Positions 30,275 through 41,610 are shown, counted from the first letter of the stretch. The stretch is 64,000 bases of DNA from Arion vulgaris (GCA_020796225.1 CM036771.1:31750703-31814702), one strand, 5' to 3'. Program-made: numbers and translations. The notes: generated from the sequence alone by a model not told the origin.

Positions 30275-31835
30275 TCATCAAGGTGCGCATCCTTTATAGG
30301 ACGTTGCTCTCTTTGCAGCACATCTGAAATTCACTCTGTCTCTTGCCAGTTTACCCACTTCGTCGATGGTCATATTCATGGTTTCTTTAATATCTTGTAG
30401 CCATCTTCTTCTTGGTCTGCCTCTGCCTCTGTGTCCTGGGACCCCGCCCTCTAGTATGGTTCTTTCCAGGCCATCGTGACGCTTGATGTGACCAAAGTAT
30501 GTAATTTTTTCTGTATATTATGTTGTTTATCAGCCAATTCTCTTTAACATTTAGTTCTTTCAGGACATCAGTGTTCTTTCTTTTTCTGTCCATGGTATTC
30601 GTAGGATCTTTCTGTAGCATTTCGTTTATTTTCGTTCTTAATTTTGTGTAATAGTCTATGATTCACAACCATAAGTAGCCACTGGAAAATGCATGCTCTC
30701 AATATTTTTAATTTTAGTATTTTTCTGGTGCTTTGCCACATGTGTTTAACTTCTTGATCGCTATTGCCAATCTTCTTGAAATCTCTTTGGAGCAGTCACC
30801 GTTATTGTTAATTATTGAGCCCAGATATTCGTAGCTCTCTACACATTGGAGTTCTTAATTGTTTACTTGGATGTTAGGTGAGCCTTTGCTTTGTCAGTTG
30901 ACATTATTTTTGTTTTTATGTATTCAAATATAGATGTTGGTCTTCACTATGTTTCTTGGTCGTCATGATTAGGTTTTCCAAACCTTCTTTACTGGTGGAT
31001 AATAATACTGTATCGTCTGCGTATCTAAGCTCTGGTATGCATTTGCCGCCTATAGTGAGAGGGTCGTAATTCACATAGTTGACATCGTCTTTTACATTCC
31101 TCATGATGTTCTCCGCATATATGTTGAACAAGTATGGTGACAAAATACATCCCTGTCGTACCCCTTTTGAATCTCGAACCATTCAGCTATTTCACCTCCT
31201 ATTTTAATGGTTGCCTGTTGTTCGTGGTATAGAGATTCTATGAGTTGTATTATGTGTGTTGGAAAGTGCATGTCTTTCATGATGTTCCACATTTTCTGGT
31301 GTTGTATATGGTCGAAAGCCTTGCTATAGTCTATGAAACATGCATACAGGTCTATGTTGTATTCTCTGCATTTCTCGATAATGAGTCTCATGCTACAAAT
31401 ATGATCTCTAGTGCCTCTACCTCTTCTGAAACCTGCTTGTGTTTCATGTATTTCATCTTCTAATTTTTGTTCCATCCTCTTCATTATGATTTTTAGTAGG
31501 ATTTTGCTGGCGTGACTTATAAGGGCAATAGTTCTGTAGTTGGATAGTTTCAAGTCTTATTGAAATAGGTATAAATACTGATCTTTTCCATTCCTTTGGC
31601 CAGGAGGAGCTATTCCATATCTTTGTGCACAATTTATGATATACCCGAACACTGGCCTCCCGCCTGCTTGAATCAATTCCGTTGGTATATCATGGCACCC
31701 TGGTGACTTCCCTCTCTTTAGGCTTTTGATGGTCAAACGCACTTCATCCAACATGGGCTCAGGTTCTGTCTCTTCGCTTTCTGTTATTATCTTATGTGGA
31801 TTTTTAGAAGTGTCTTCTTACATGTTTCTGCAGTA
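30275..31835 (-). mobile_element. LINE-A reverse transcriptase remnant
   Basis: The longest RT piece in the window. In minus-strand order it reads LKRGKSPGCHDIPTEL (31650-31710), NYRTIALISHASKILLK, AGFRRGRGTRDHICS, FIDYSKAFD (RT motif A, 31311-31337), a frameshift near 31180, then KGVRQGCILSPYLFNIYAEN, YADDTVLLS (motif C, YADD at 31012-31023), YGCESWTIT, CYRKILRIPWTEKE, KITYFGHIKRHDGLERTILE, RGRGRPRRRWLQDIKETMNM and finally ATSYKGCAP. The catalytic residues FxDxSKAFD and YADD are intact, but four or more frameshifts and the missing endonuclease domain make it inactive. The order is RTE-like. It ends in the (ATG)n tail at 30270. A second 3' copy lies at 39885. Confidence 0.9.
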
Positions 31836-31897
31836 CTCACGCCATCTTTCTAGTAAGTTTTTCTTCCGAGGCAGTAAAATATAATTAAAAGGGGATC

Positions 31898-31935
31898 CGA
31901 GGTAAGGCAAAGTTTGGGAACCGTTGGACTAACTG
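31898..31935. mobile_element. Solo hAT-like terminus
   Basis: CAAAGTTTGGGAACCGTTGG has the form of a right hAT end (reverse CAACGGTTCCCAAACTTTG). I could not find a matching left end or target duplication within 600 bp upstream. Confidence 0.45.
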
Positions 31936-32752
31936 ATACAGGATGCCGGTCAAATCTGATAATGGCGAATTCAGAAGAAGAAAAGAAATAATGGTATTCA
32001 AATTCCTGAACAAAAAATAAAGACCCTCAAGGAATGTAAGATAAACTATAAGAGAGGAAACTATCTCATTTCTTGTGGAAGAGGGCGTGTTTATTCCTTG
32101 AAGATTGGATTGTTTTTCAGAAGCACTGTGTACAGCAGCAGTGCTATGCAACGTTTTTACATATTGGAGCGTATCTGATTAATGGATATGGAGTCGAGGG
32201 CGCTAAGTTACAATAGTAATAATAATACTACCAATAGTAATGCAGTAATACTAATAGTAACAAGAATAAAATATAATAACAAATGAAAACTGAATCCTAA
32301 CTAAAAGTTTAATTTGTTTAAATATTGTGCTTAAGAAAAACTGAATCATAGTGTGTTTCACAAACCCATTTTTTTGGGGGAATTCTGATTGATGTTAAGC
32401 TGGAGGAATACAATAGGGCGCCAAGGATGTAGCACACCGGTGCCATGTCGTCCGCGGAAACCTCGTTTGACAGGGCTAGTGTACAGTATACATGCAATGT
32501 TCACATTGTAGAAGCAGAACGGGACGTCTGAGTGACAGAATGAGGTATTGTTTAATCAAAGAGCCAGGGAAGCCATCAGTATACATATACTTACACATAT
32601 GATGATTGAAGACTGGATATCTATATGTCTACCAAGAGTGATAGATATGACGTCATGTATGTAACCAATAATCAAATACTATACACAAGAACAAATATAT
32701 TATTTATTGACATTTATTAGGTCTATAGAGACTAAGAGCGAAAGTCTAGGAC
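31936..32752. other. Mostly unrecognised, contains one dispersed repeat
   Basis: Holds a TAATAGTAATAATAATAC-type run at 32208-32275, and at 32380-32460 the dispersed repeat shared with 23375. No coding evidence. Confidence 0.5.
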
Positions 32753-32990
32753 AGTATCTGTGACTAAGCGGTTAATCCTTTGCCTTGCGCTACGAAGGTC
32801 GTGGGTTTGAATCCAGACCACGTCGCTCTGTTCATCGAGGTTTTTTTCAGAGATCGGTACGATTGTTGCCGAAGCTACAGAGTTCGTACTTTGTGCAACA
32901 CTCTCGGCAGGTGGGGTGCCATTTCGCTGGAAGGACCAATGCACATGAATGGTAAAACCGAGTGCAATGAAGTCAAATCTTTCGACTTAG
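32753..32990 (+). mobile_element. SINE-A
   Basis: GTATCTGTGACTAAGCGGTT, GTCGTGGGTTTGAATCCAGA (box B), GATTGTTGCCGAAGCTACAG, AGTTCGTACTTTGTGCAACA, CTCGGCAGGTGGGGTGCCAT and GTGCAATGAAGTCAAATC. Confidence 0.9.
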
Positions 32991-33139
32991 ATACCAAAGT
33001 GCGAAAGAAAGCTTCAAGATGGTTCCCAAATGACTAGGATAACATGTTGTCGCAGAAATGGTCATGCAATCTAGTGATATCATGCAAAATATTGCACATG
33101 ACTCAGTAGGCATAACTAAACCGAACTAGAACAAATTAG

Positions 33140-34305
33140 CAAAACAAACCGAACAGAAACTAAGGATAACAAAACGAACAGAAACTAAGGATAACAAAAC
33201 GAACAGAAACTAAGGATAACAAACCGAAAAGAAACTAAGGATAACAAAACCGAACAGAAACTAAGGATAACAAACCGAACAGAAACTAAGGATAACAAAC
33301 CGAACAGAAACTAAGGATAACAAAACGAACAGAAACTAAGGATAACAAACCGAACAGAAACTAAGGATAACAAACCGAACAGAAACTAAGGATAACAAAA
33401 CTGAACAGAAACTAAGGATAACAAAACGAACAGAAACTAAGGATAACAAACCGAACAGAAACTAAGGATAACAAACCGAACAGAAACTAAGGATAACAAA
33501 CCGAACAGAAACTAAGGATAAAAACCGAACAGAAACTAAGGATAACAAACGAACAGAAACTAAGGATAAAAGACAGAAACTAAGGATAACAAAACGAACA
33601 GAAACTAAGGATAACAAAACGAACAGAAACTAAGGATAACAAACCGAACAGAAACTAAGGATAACAAACCGAACAGAAACTAAGGATAACAAACCGAACA
33701 GAAACTAAGGATAACAAAACTGAACAGAAACTAAGGATAACAAACCGAACAGAAACTAAGGATAACAAACCGAACAGAAACTAAGGATAACAAACGAACA
33801 GAAACTAAGGATAACAAACAACAGAAACTAGGATAACAAACGAACAGAAACTAAGGATAACAAAACGAACAGAAACTAAGGATAACAAACCGAACAGAAA
33901 CTAAGGATAACAAAGCAGAAACTAGATAACAAAAAGAAACTAGGATAACAAAACAGAAACTAAGGATAACAAAACGAACAGAAACTAAGGATAACAAAAC
34001 GAACAGAAACTAAGGATAACAAAACGAACAGAAACTAAGGATAACAAACGAACGAAACTAAGGATAACAAAACTGAACAGAAACTAAGGATAACAAAACG
34101 AACAGAAACTTAGGATAACAAAACGAACAGAAACTAAGGATAACAAAACGACAGAAACTAGGATAACAAAACGAACAGAAACTAAGGATCAACGAACGAA
34201 ACAGAAAAAAAGAAACTAAGGATAACAAAGAAAACGAACAGAAACTAAGGATAACAAACGAACGAAACTAAGGAACAGAAAACTAAGGATAACAAAACGA
34301 AGTCG
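33140..34305. repeat. 25-bp minisatellite, about 46 copies
   Basis: The unit is AACGAACAGAAACTAAGGAT plus AACAA, alternating AAACGAAC, AAACCGAAC and AAACTGAAC. Left two thirds are uniform. Islands at 33520-33580, 33810-33960 and 34150-34300 have many small deletions. Confidence 0.97.
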
Positions 34306-34639
34306 CGTGAAATAAAACAAATTAGTATTGTAGATTGTTTATTGTTCATTTGAGGATCATCTTCATTTTTCTTCTTCTTTCTCTTCTTCTTTGCGATCAT
34401 CGCTTAGACTGAAGTACCAGATTTCTCCATAAATCTTATTCATGTGAAAATCTGATTCATGCAGCCTTTAGCAGCGGTGTGTTTTTCGTCACATCTCCAA
34501 CGCCATTTGGAGCTCTGTTGCTTATCCTTCGGCTATGTGTCCGGTTTTAGCCAGCGTTTACTGGGTTCGCTCTCCGTTAGCCTTTGGCTGTCCCCAGCCG
34601 ACCTACAAGGCAGCAGGTTATCTTCATTTAAGGATCATC
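34306..34639. other. No firm feature
   Basis: A CTTCTTCTTTCT run at 34370-34390, then sequence that may be the end of the LINE-F remnant at 34640 in minus orientation. The 177-codon plus frame at 34459-34992 is antisense to that remnant. Confidence 0.45.
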
Positions 34640-34975
34640 TTCATTCTCCCATATATTTCAGTGTGCTTAGACTAATAACTCCAGTTAGGTGTTCTTTGAT
34701 GTATCTACAGGGGTTTCTCTCATGGTTTTCCCGTCTTGAAGCACCTATCAGTATGCATAATTTGCGCAACCGAGATAGAGAATATCCTTTATCTTCATGG
34801 TTGAAATCTTCAGTGTATGTTTTCTCTGAGAGCATTGATGATGTCACTTTTGTTGATACAAGGCCCATTCTCAATCGCAGCATTGCTCGCCAGTACATCC
34901 GTTCTCTTATTGCCCTTCACCCCAGAATGAACTGGGACAAAGATAAAGGTAAGTATTTTATTAAACTGAGCGCTT
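34640..34975 (-). mobile_element. LINE-F RNase H domain remnant
   Basis: Reverse translation gives TFIFVPVHSGVKGNKRTDVL at about 34960-34900, then LRMGLVSTKVTSSML (shifted frame of the KxDI segment), EDFNHEDKGYSLSRLRKLCI and EHLTGVISLSTLKY. This is co-linear with the plus copy at 7500-7905. The RNase H FVPxHxGxxGNxxxD motif is present with G-to-V and E-to-K changes at usually conserved sites. The CPxC tail is lost. Confidence 0.75.
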
Positions 34976-35282
34976 GGATATGCTCAAAATAGGGAGACTT
35001 ATAGTGAACGTTATCTGCATGAAGTTATCAACAACAGTAATACGTGTAATATCTAACGTACAGATCAAGATAAATGATTATTATTGTATAGTAGCATACA
35101 TATCTGATGTATGTTTCAGGTAGGTGTCAACGTCAGACAATGATATCTAGTATTATCTTGTTTGTGTACACAAATGTATGTTTATTTTAATGTATAGCAA
35201 TCACATATATCTCTACAGGTGTTAGCTCATTAACCTATCTGCATTAAGTTGCTACTTTCTTAAACTGAATATCGTCTGTGTG
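34976..35282. other. No recognisable feature
   Basis: AT-rich spacer without long frames. Confidence 0.5.
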
Positions 35283-35568
35283 TTGCCGTTGGTCGCAACA
35301 GTAGCAACTAATAGTAACGCTACCATCTACACGGCATGTCGTAATAGGCGACTGAGGTATGGGCCTAGGGAAGATACCAGTATAAATAGAAAGAGTTGCA
35401 GAAGTACAATCGGATGTGCTGGCTTACTTGTAGACGCATAACTGGCACAACGTACGAGTACAGTCGCGTTTGAGCACAGATCACATACAAATCACATCAC
35501 AGAGAGTGGTTTAACAAGTGCTCGATATGGAGCATTCCAAGAAGAAGAAGAAGAAGAAACATCAGATG
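35283..35568 (+). mobile_element. SINE-C
   Basis: CTACACGGCATGTCGTAATA, GGCGACTGAGGTATGGGCC, TGGCTTACTTGTAGACGCAT, CAGATCACATACAAATCACA and GCTCGATATGGAGCATTCCA, with a (GAA)5 tail. Confidence 0.88.
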
Positions 35569-35717
35569 AGCTTACATTCTCCGCAAGGAAATAATGAGTA
35601 TATTTAAGTTTACTGGCCTACACGTCCTGATGTAACCAAAATAAAAATGTCTCGTTTATAGATTGAAATGGAACGTGCCTCGGCTTAAATAAGTTTTAAT
35701 CTCCGACATCAAATGAG

Positions 35718-36186
35718 AATATATGGAGACTGCAGTCAAACTATGTAGAATGGCGAAACACGTAAAACAAAGTACTATAGTTTTACAAAATACAAAAACA
35801 ATGACAATACACAGCAACGATTCGACCAAAAGTTATTCCTATGTTTCGTAGTACTTTCTCTTCTCATGCTCCACCATATTTGATATGTGTATACGTTAAA
35901 TGTATATGAGTCATATATTTACTTGATGTTTTATTGTTTCTCTTCTTTTTCCACTTCTAGTTTTTCTGCATTTATTTCGTTATTCGTTTTTTGTCACATA
36001 TTTTCCTTTTTTTACGGTTGTAATATCTTTGTCAGAGTCCATATGTAGTGTGCTGTGAAATTCGTCACTCCTGTTTTATCGTTTGCTTGATAAAGGCCTT
36101 TTGATCGAAACGTTGCTGTGTATTGTCATTGTTTTTGTATTTTGTAAAACTACAGTAATTTGCTATTACGTGTTTCGCCATTCTAA
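35718..36186. repeat. Inverted-repeat element, possibly Penelope-like ends
   Basis: The left arm 35745-35832 (TAGAATGGCGAAACACGTAA ... CAACGATTCGACCAAAAG) is the reverse complement of the right arm 36098-36184 (CTTTTGATCGAAACGTTGCT ... GTGTTTCGCCATTCTA), with about 265 bp between. Single arms recur at 43866-43977 and 58697-58870. The GATAAAGG...CGAAACGTTG sequence is reminiscent of Penelope-like element terminal repeats, which may be inverted; no RT or GIY-YIG reading is seen in the spacer. Confidence 0.7.
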
Positions 36187-36189
36187 ATA

Positions 36190-36960
36190 AATGAGACAAC
36201 TTCTGGAGAAGTGAGGGAAAACAGACAAATAACAACTGTTATAACAAGGAGAAGATAAAGATATGTTGGGCATACCTTGAGAAGAAATATTTGTTCAACC
36301 ACTAGTAACAACTGTTATAACAAGGAGAAGATAAATATATGTTGGACATACCTTGAGAAGAAATATTTGTTCAACCACTAGCAACAACTGTTATAACAAG
36401 GAGAAGATGGAGATATGTTGGGCATACCTTGAGAAGAAATATTTGTTCAACCACTAGTAACAACTGTTATAACAAGGAGAAGATAAAGATATGTTGGACA
36501 TACCTTGAGAAGAAATATTTGTTCAACCACTAGCAACAACTGTTATAACAAGGAGAAGATAAAGATATGTTGGACATACCTTGAGAAGAAATATTTGTTC
36601 AACCACTAGTAACAACTCTTATAACAAGGAGAAGATGGAGATATGTTGGGCATACCTTGAGAAGAAATATTTGTTCAACCACTAGCAACAACTGTTATAA
36701 CAAGGAGAAGATGGAGATATGTTGGGCATACCTTGAGAAGAAATGATCAAAGAAGAGCAAAACCATGCATTGAAGTAAGAGACAAGGGCTTCAAAAAAAT
36801 GACGATATAGAGAAACCCAGAACAAACTTTGCTGTGAGAGGCAAGAATATCGGACTGAATTCCATGAAAGAGATTGAGCGAGTTGCCCAGGACAGAGCGG
36901 TATGAAGAAATTACTTGCGGTCAATAGGTAACGTATAACGGTACGAGAGGAATATATAAT
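36190..36960 (+). mobile_element. LINE-C C-terminal remnant with internal array
   Basis: Starts GACAACTTCTGGAGAAGTGA, equivalent to the NEFRRSDE codons. It then has seven copies of the segment coding QPLVTTVITRRRW-YVGHTLRRN, then [21 protein letters not shown] and the common end AACGTATAACGGTACGAGAG near 36930-36950. Apart from the internal array it is co-linear with the copies at 22440 and 50667. Confidence 0.85.
36231..36762. repeat. 76-bp tandem repeat made of LINE-C coding sequence
   Basis: AACAACTGTTATAACAAGGA-type starts lie at 36231, 36307, 36383, 36459, 36535, 36611 and 36687, exactly 76 bp apart. 76 is not a multiple of three, so the expansion shifts frame at every unit. Units alternate ACTAGTAAC and ACTAGCAAC, and GATAAAG and GATGGAG. 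Confidence 0.97.
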
Positions 36961-37224
36961 ATAATTTTCCCTTACTTAATCAACCAAAAATTATCTTTTC
37001 TTCTAATTCTATTTGTGACATTCTCCACATATGCAATACCATGTATAGCTAGCTACCTGGTCACAGAAATCAACGTGTCTCACAAGGCTAGTCACCAACT
37101 TTTCAACAACAATCATACTAAAAACTCCGAGACGAAAAGGTAAAGTTAATAAACAAGACGTGCAAATTACACAACACTTTGTGATTTTTTTGTTGATTTT
37201 TTTTTTCCGATCCAGAAGCACTTG
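36961..37224. other. No recognisable feature
   Basis: AT-rich spacer between LINE-C and SINE-H. Confidence 0.5.
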
Positions 37225-37402
37225 AACTTTTCATCTCTTCAGCTCGGTGCCATGGACATCGTAACCCTTCGGTTCGGTGCCACGAACACCGTAAATCTGG
37301 GGAATCTGTGGCTTTTCTGCCATCCAGCGGAATTGAACCCGCACACACAGAGGGATAGTCACCCGTAGTCCAACGTGCTACGAACACGCTGGGCATACGG
37401 GC
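37225..37402 (-). mobile_element. SINE-H
   Basis: Minus strand: GCCCGTATGCCCAGCGTGTT, TAGCACGTTGGACTACGGGT, GCGGGTTCAATTCCGCTGG (good box B), then AGAAAAGCCACAGATTCCCC and two near copies of a GTTCGTGGCACCGAACC motif. The second copy is at 61600. Confidence 0.8.
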
Positions 37403-38024
37403 TACACTTTGTGATAAAACCACAGCACGTTGATATACACTGGTAGATTGCTTAAACAAAAACATCTCTCTTTATGTTGAAATTGCCATATACAGTATAA
37501 CTTTCACATTATAAAAGTAACCAGTCGTGCGAGAGTCTACAGAAATGAAAGAGCAGAAAGAGAAGCTGTAGAGCAAAGGACAGGACAGATTGAATGCCAT
37601 TATGGAGACGAGGCAGAGATATTGTATGTTAGGCGATCGACTTCATGGCACATTGGGCATTCCCATGCGTGTTCTGTCCTCCGCTGCAGCAGCCATCCCA
37701 AAGTCCATTTGCTCACTGTACTTATGAGAAGTTGATTAGTATACCTTCTATCTCTACCACGAAGACGACACTGTCTGGCATGTCCAAACTTAACTCCTAA
37801 TTCTCAGACTCGTCCTAGTGTCTGAGATTCGCCCATATCACATAAATGAGAGCGTACCGCATTTATGACATCGGATCTGTCCATATTTCTGCAAGTCCGA
37901 TCTGAAAGTCTAGGATGAGTGTAAAACTCGGCGAATGAAAAATATCACTTTTGAACCTGCGTTAAAACTGTATTCCAGAGAGTATGTAGTAGCGGACATT
38001 TCTCTACTTGAGAAGATATTGTGT
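37403..38024. other. Mostly unrecognised; possible LINE-E scrap
   Basis: GAGGCAGAGATATTGTATGT...GACTTCATGGCA at 37606-37648 recalls LINE-E GGAAGACAGAGAGAAAATGT...GACTTCATGGCA at 16800-16845. The remainder shows nothing I recognise. Confidence 0.4.
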
Positions 38025-39296
38025 TCACCCACAACAATTTCTTTTCAACAGAGGATTATTCATTGAAATTATTCTATTCAACCTGACTGAGACACTTTGG
38101 AGAGGAAAGTGACATTATCTTGGTTCTAATGAGGATATTCTATGTATTAAATCTATTCATTCAACTAAACTGGAACACTTTGGAGAGGAAAGTCCAACAT
38201 TTTCTTGGTTCTAATAGAGAGATTATTCTATGGTAATCTTTTATCCAATTCCCTTTGGTCTAGGACGATAATTGGAGAGAAAGTACATTTATCTTGGTTC
38301 TAATAGAAGATTATTCTATCTTAATTCATTCATTCCACACTCATGATGAGCACTTGGAAGGAAAGTCCACATTACCTTTTCAATAACATTCATTATCTAT
38401 TCCCACACGTGAAAGAGAAACTTGAGAGGAAATCCACATTTATCTTGGTTCTAAGAGAGTTATTCTAGTGCAGATCTATCCTTCCTCCTGCCTGAACACT
38501 TTGGAGGAAGTCCTCATTTTATCGGTTGAGCACACAGAGGATTTTTCACCGTTAATCATTCATCACCTGGACAGAGACACTTTGGAAGAAATCACACATT
38601 TATCCTGTGTTGCTAACTAGGACATTCTTGTAGTTAAATTCATTACTGTATGAGACATTTCGAGAAAAGTCCACTTTATCTTGGTTCTAAATAGAGGACA
38701 ATTCTTGTGTAAACGATTCATGCCATGACTGAGACACTGTTGGAGATAGAGTCACACATTTATCTTGGTTCAATGAGAGATTATTCTATGTGTTAATCTA
38801 TTCATTTCCACCACATGACGACACTTTGGAGAGAATAATCCATCATTTATCTTGAGTTCTAATAAAGAGAGTTATTTATGTGTTCCAATCTATTCATCCA
38901 CATCTAGATGGGGGAACACTTTGGAGAGGAAAGTCCACATGTATCTTGGTTCTAATAGAGGATTATTCTATGTGCTTAATCTATTCATTCCACCCTGACT
39001 GAGACACTTTGGAGAGGAAAGTCACATTTATCTTGGTTCTAATAGAGGATTATTCTATGTGTTAATCTATTCATTCCACCCTGACTGAGACACTTTGGAG
39101 AGGAAAGTCCACATTTATCTTGGTTCTAATAGGGGACTATTCTATGTGTTAATCTATTCATTCCACCCTGACTGAGACACTTTGGAGAGGAAAGTCCACA
39201 TTTATCTTGGTTCTAATAGAGGACTATTCTATGTGTTAATCTATTCATTCCACCCTAACTGAGACGCTTTGGAGAGGGAAGTCCACATTTATCTAA
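38025..39296. repeat. 87-bp minisatellite, left half decayed
   Basis: The unit holds TTTATCTTGGTTCTAATAGA, TATGTGTTAATCTATTCATT and ACACTTTGGAGAGGAAAGTC. Right-hand copies at 38986, 39072, 39159 and 39246 are nearly identical. Between 38200 and 38900 copies have many insertions and deletions and vary from about 75 to 100 bp. Confidence 0.95.
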
Positions 39297-39333
39297 AACC
39301 TTCGATTGTCTTCCCATAAAGCAGAAACTTGGT

Positions 39334-39772
39334 TGCGGGAGTCTCTGGGGTGTAGAGGTTAGGTGCTGGCCTCACGCGCCAGACGTACCTGGTTCGCTCC
39401 CTCGTAGAGCCATCGGGATATTTTTTCAGTGTAGGTGATATGGTAGTTCCTAGTCCTATCGGTGATGGACGATAAAACGGATGTCCCGTGTTCAATTTGA
39501 ACACGTGAAAGAACCCTTGGCCGTTTAAAATCAAGAAAAGTCAACTGGAAAGCCGCTGTCGAGGGAAAATTCATTAGAAAAATATTTTAAAAACATTCCC
39601 TACAAAATATCTTCCCCATCTTCAATATTACAGCGGGAACAATCGCCGGTGCTACGGAGTTCATGCACTGCAGCTGAGATTTCCCTGTTTAAGATAGAGA
39701 TCGCAGCACACATAGTTACTGACCGAAGTGCAATGCTGATGGTCCTATCAAGCAATCAATCAATCAATCAAT
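39334..39772 (+). mobile_element. SINE-B, near full length
   Basis: GGAGTCTCTGGGGTGTAGAG, TTAGGTGCTGGCCTCACGCG, CTGGTTCGCTCCCTCGTAGA, CTATCGGTGATGGACGATAA, TCAAGAAAAGTCAACTGGAA, GCTACGGAGTTCATGCACTG, AGATCGCAGCACACATAGTT and TGATGGTCCTATCAA, followed by an (ATCA)n tail. Confidence 0.9.
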
Positions 39773-39884
39773 GAAAGCAGAAACTCACATAAAATCCTCT
39801 AATTAGTCAAACAACTAATTTCTCACGAGACACTAACATATCACAATGTCTGTGATTTCAACATGTGTATCTTGTTATGCTTCA

Positions 39885-40420
39885 GATATATCTGTTATAC
39901 AACTCGACTTCTTAAATCAATCAAGAAGTTAAACACAATGAAGAACATGTGGCATGGCACCAGCAAAACACTAACATTAAAAATATTGAGAGCATGCATT
40001 TTCCCAGTGGCTACTTATGGTTGTGAATCATGGACTATTACACAAAAATTAAGAACGAAAATCCAGTCCTTCGAAACTAAATGCTACAGAAAGATCCTAC
40101 CAATACCATGGACAGAAAAAGAAAGAACACTGATGTCCTGAAAGAACTAAATGTTAAAGAGAATTGGCTGATAAACAACATACTATACAGAAAAATTACC
40201 TACTTTGGTCACATCAAGCATCACGATGGCCTGGAAAGAACAATACTAGAAGGCAGGGTCCCAGGACGCAGAGGCAGACCAAGAAGAAGATGACTACAAG
40301 ATATTAAAGAAACCATGAACATGAACATCGACGAAGTGGGTGAACTGGCAAGAGACAGAGTGAATTTCTGATGTGCTGTAAAGAGAGCAACGTCCTATAA
40401 AGGATACGCACCTTGATGAT
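39885..40420 (+). mobile_element. LINE-A 3' remnant
   Basis: Plus frames: TRLLKSIKKLNTMKNMWHGT, LRACIFPVATYGCESWTITQ, KIQSFETKCYRKILPIPWTE, a -1 shift, VLKELNVKENWLINNILYRK, ITYFGHIKHHDGLERTILEG, GRRGRPRRR, then LQDIKETMNMNIDEVGELAR. The nucleotide end is GGATACGCACCTTGATGATG. It is almost identical to 30275-30700 in reverse. It meets LINE-D tail-to-tail at 40425. Confidence 0.9.
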
Positions 40421-40431
40421 GACTTCTTAAA

Positions 40432-40765
40432 TTCTGCCTTCATCATCATCATCAAGTACCCTGCCCCTTCCGAAACTTGGCTCCCATGATAGCAGTCCTG
40501 AAAAACTCTCTTCTGTGCAAGTTGACCGGTGTCATCAGCAGTTATTCTCAGATCATCAATGATATCTTGCATCCATCATCTTCTATGTCTTTCTCTCATT
40601 CTTCGTCCAGGCACCATTCTCTCCAAAATTATCTTCTCTAGGCACTCATGCCCTTTGATGTGTCCGAAATATTTAATTTTCCTTAATGTTATGCATTTTA
40701 ATATCCAACTTTCTTTAATGTCAAACTGTTGCAGAACAGAAGAATTCGTTCTTTAAATTGTGATG
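40432..40765 (-). mobile_element. LINE-D 3' remnant
   Basis: CATCATCATCAAGTACCCTG at the 3' end, then minus-strand MQDIIDDLRITADDTGQLAQ, RPGTKNERKT-type, FGHIKGHEC and QQFDIKESWIL. It matches 3005-3600 (minus) without the SINE. Confidence 0.85.
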
Positions 40766-41160
40766 TAGAGACACTCACAACTCAATACAATTGTTACTGC
40801 AGGCAGTTCGCTACAATTATACGCCCCTGTCTGCACAATAATAAAGAGACTGTCGGAATGGAGGTTTACAACAACCCCAATTGTACAGAGATGAACCGAC
40901 ATTATATTCAGCACTGTCTAGCAATTACTGGTTGCAGACAAATTCGCCAGAGGCGTGTGATATAAGGGTGCCTAGAAATTAGTTACCCTATTAATAGATA
41001 CATGAAAACCGTCTCTGCATACAAATTGTAGATTTGATTTCTCATAGAAGTTTCAATCCTCTTTCAAAACAAATGTAACTGCAACATCCTTACATCGCAA
41101 GAGATAGGAAGTAAACATGGGAACTGTCAGACACTAATACTTTGTTAAAGGCACTAGACA
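40766..41160. other. No recognisable feature
   Basis: Plus frame 40729-40965 runs out of the LINE-D antisense and has no motif. Confidence 0.5.
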
Positions 41161-41610
41161 TTTTATTAGATTGATTGATTGAGTGATTGAGTGATTGATT
41201 GATTGATAATAACATCATTATTGCACTTCGGTGAGTAACCATGTGTGATCCGATCTCTTTCTTACACAGGGAGATCTCAGCTGCAATGCACGAATTACAC
41301 GTAGCACCAGCGAGGGTCCCGGGGTAAGTTTGAAGATTGTGAAGATATTTTGTAGCAATTTTATCTCTCTAATGAATTTTGCCTGGGCAGAGGCTTTCCA
41401 ACCTGCTCTTCTCGATTTTTAACTGCCAATTGTTCTTTTACATGCTCAACTAGAACACAGGATCAACGTTTTATCGTCCGTCTCCGATAGGACTAGGAAC
41501 TCCATCCCACCTACAATTAGATCAGCGATCTCTGGACGAGGCGAGGAGCAAACCAAGTACTTTTGGAATAAGAGGCGATCACCTACCCTCTAGACCACAG
41601 AGAACCCACC
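41161..41610 (-). mobile_element. SINE-B, near full length
   Basis: Tail (TGAT/TGAG)n at 41165-41210, then CACTTCGGTGAGTAACCATG, AGGGAGATCTCAGCTGCAAT, CAGAGGCTTTCCAACCTGCT, CAACGTTTTATCGTCCGTCT and, at the head, GATCACCTACCCTCTAGACC. Confidence 0.9.

Noticed and set aside
30275..31835. LINE-A as an active reverse transcriptase
   Set aside because: Motifs A and C are intact, but several frameshifts and the missing endonuclease domain rule out function.
34459..34992. 177-codon plus-strand frame, the longest outside arrays
   Set aside because: It lies antisense to a LINE-F RNase H remnant and shows no domain.
36075..36120. Hammerhead ribozyme core in TTGATAAAGG...CGAAACG
   Set aside because: The CUGAUGA core is changed at two sites and the would-be stem II pairs poorly; kept only as a suggestion for a covariance-model test.
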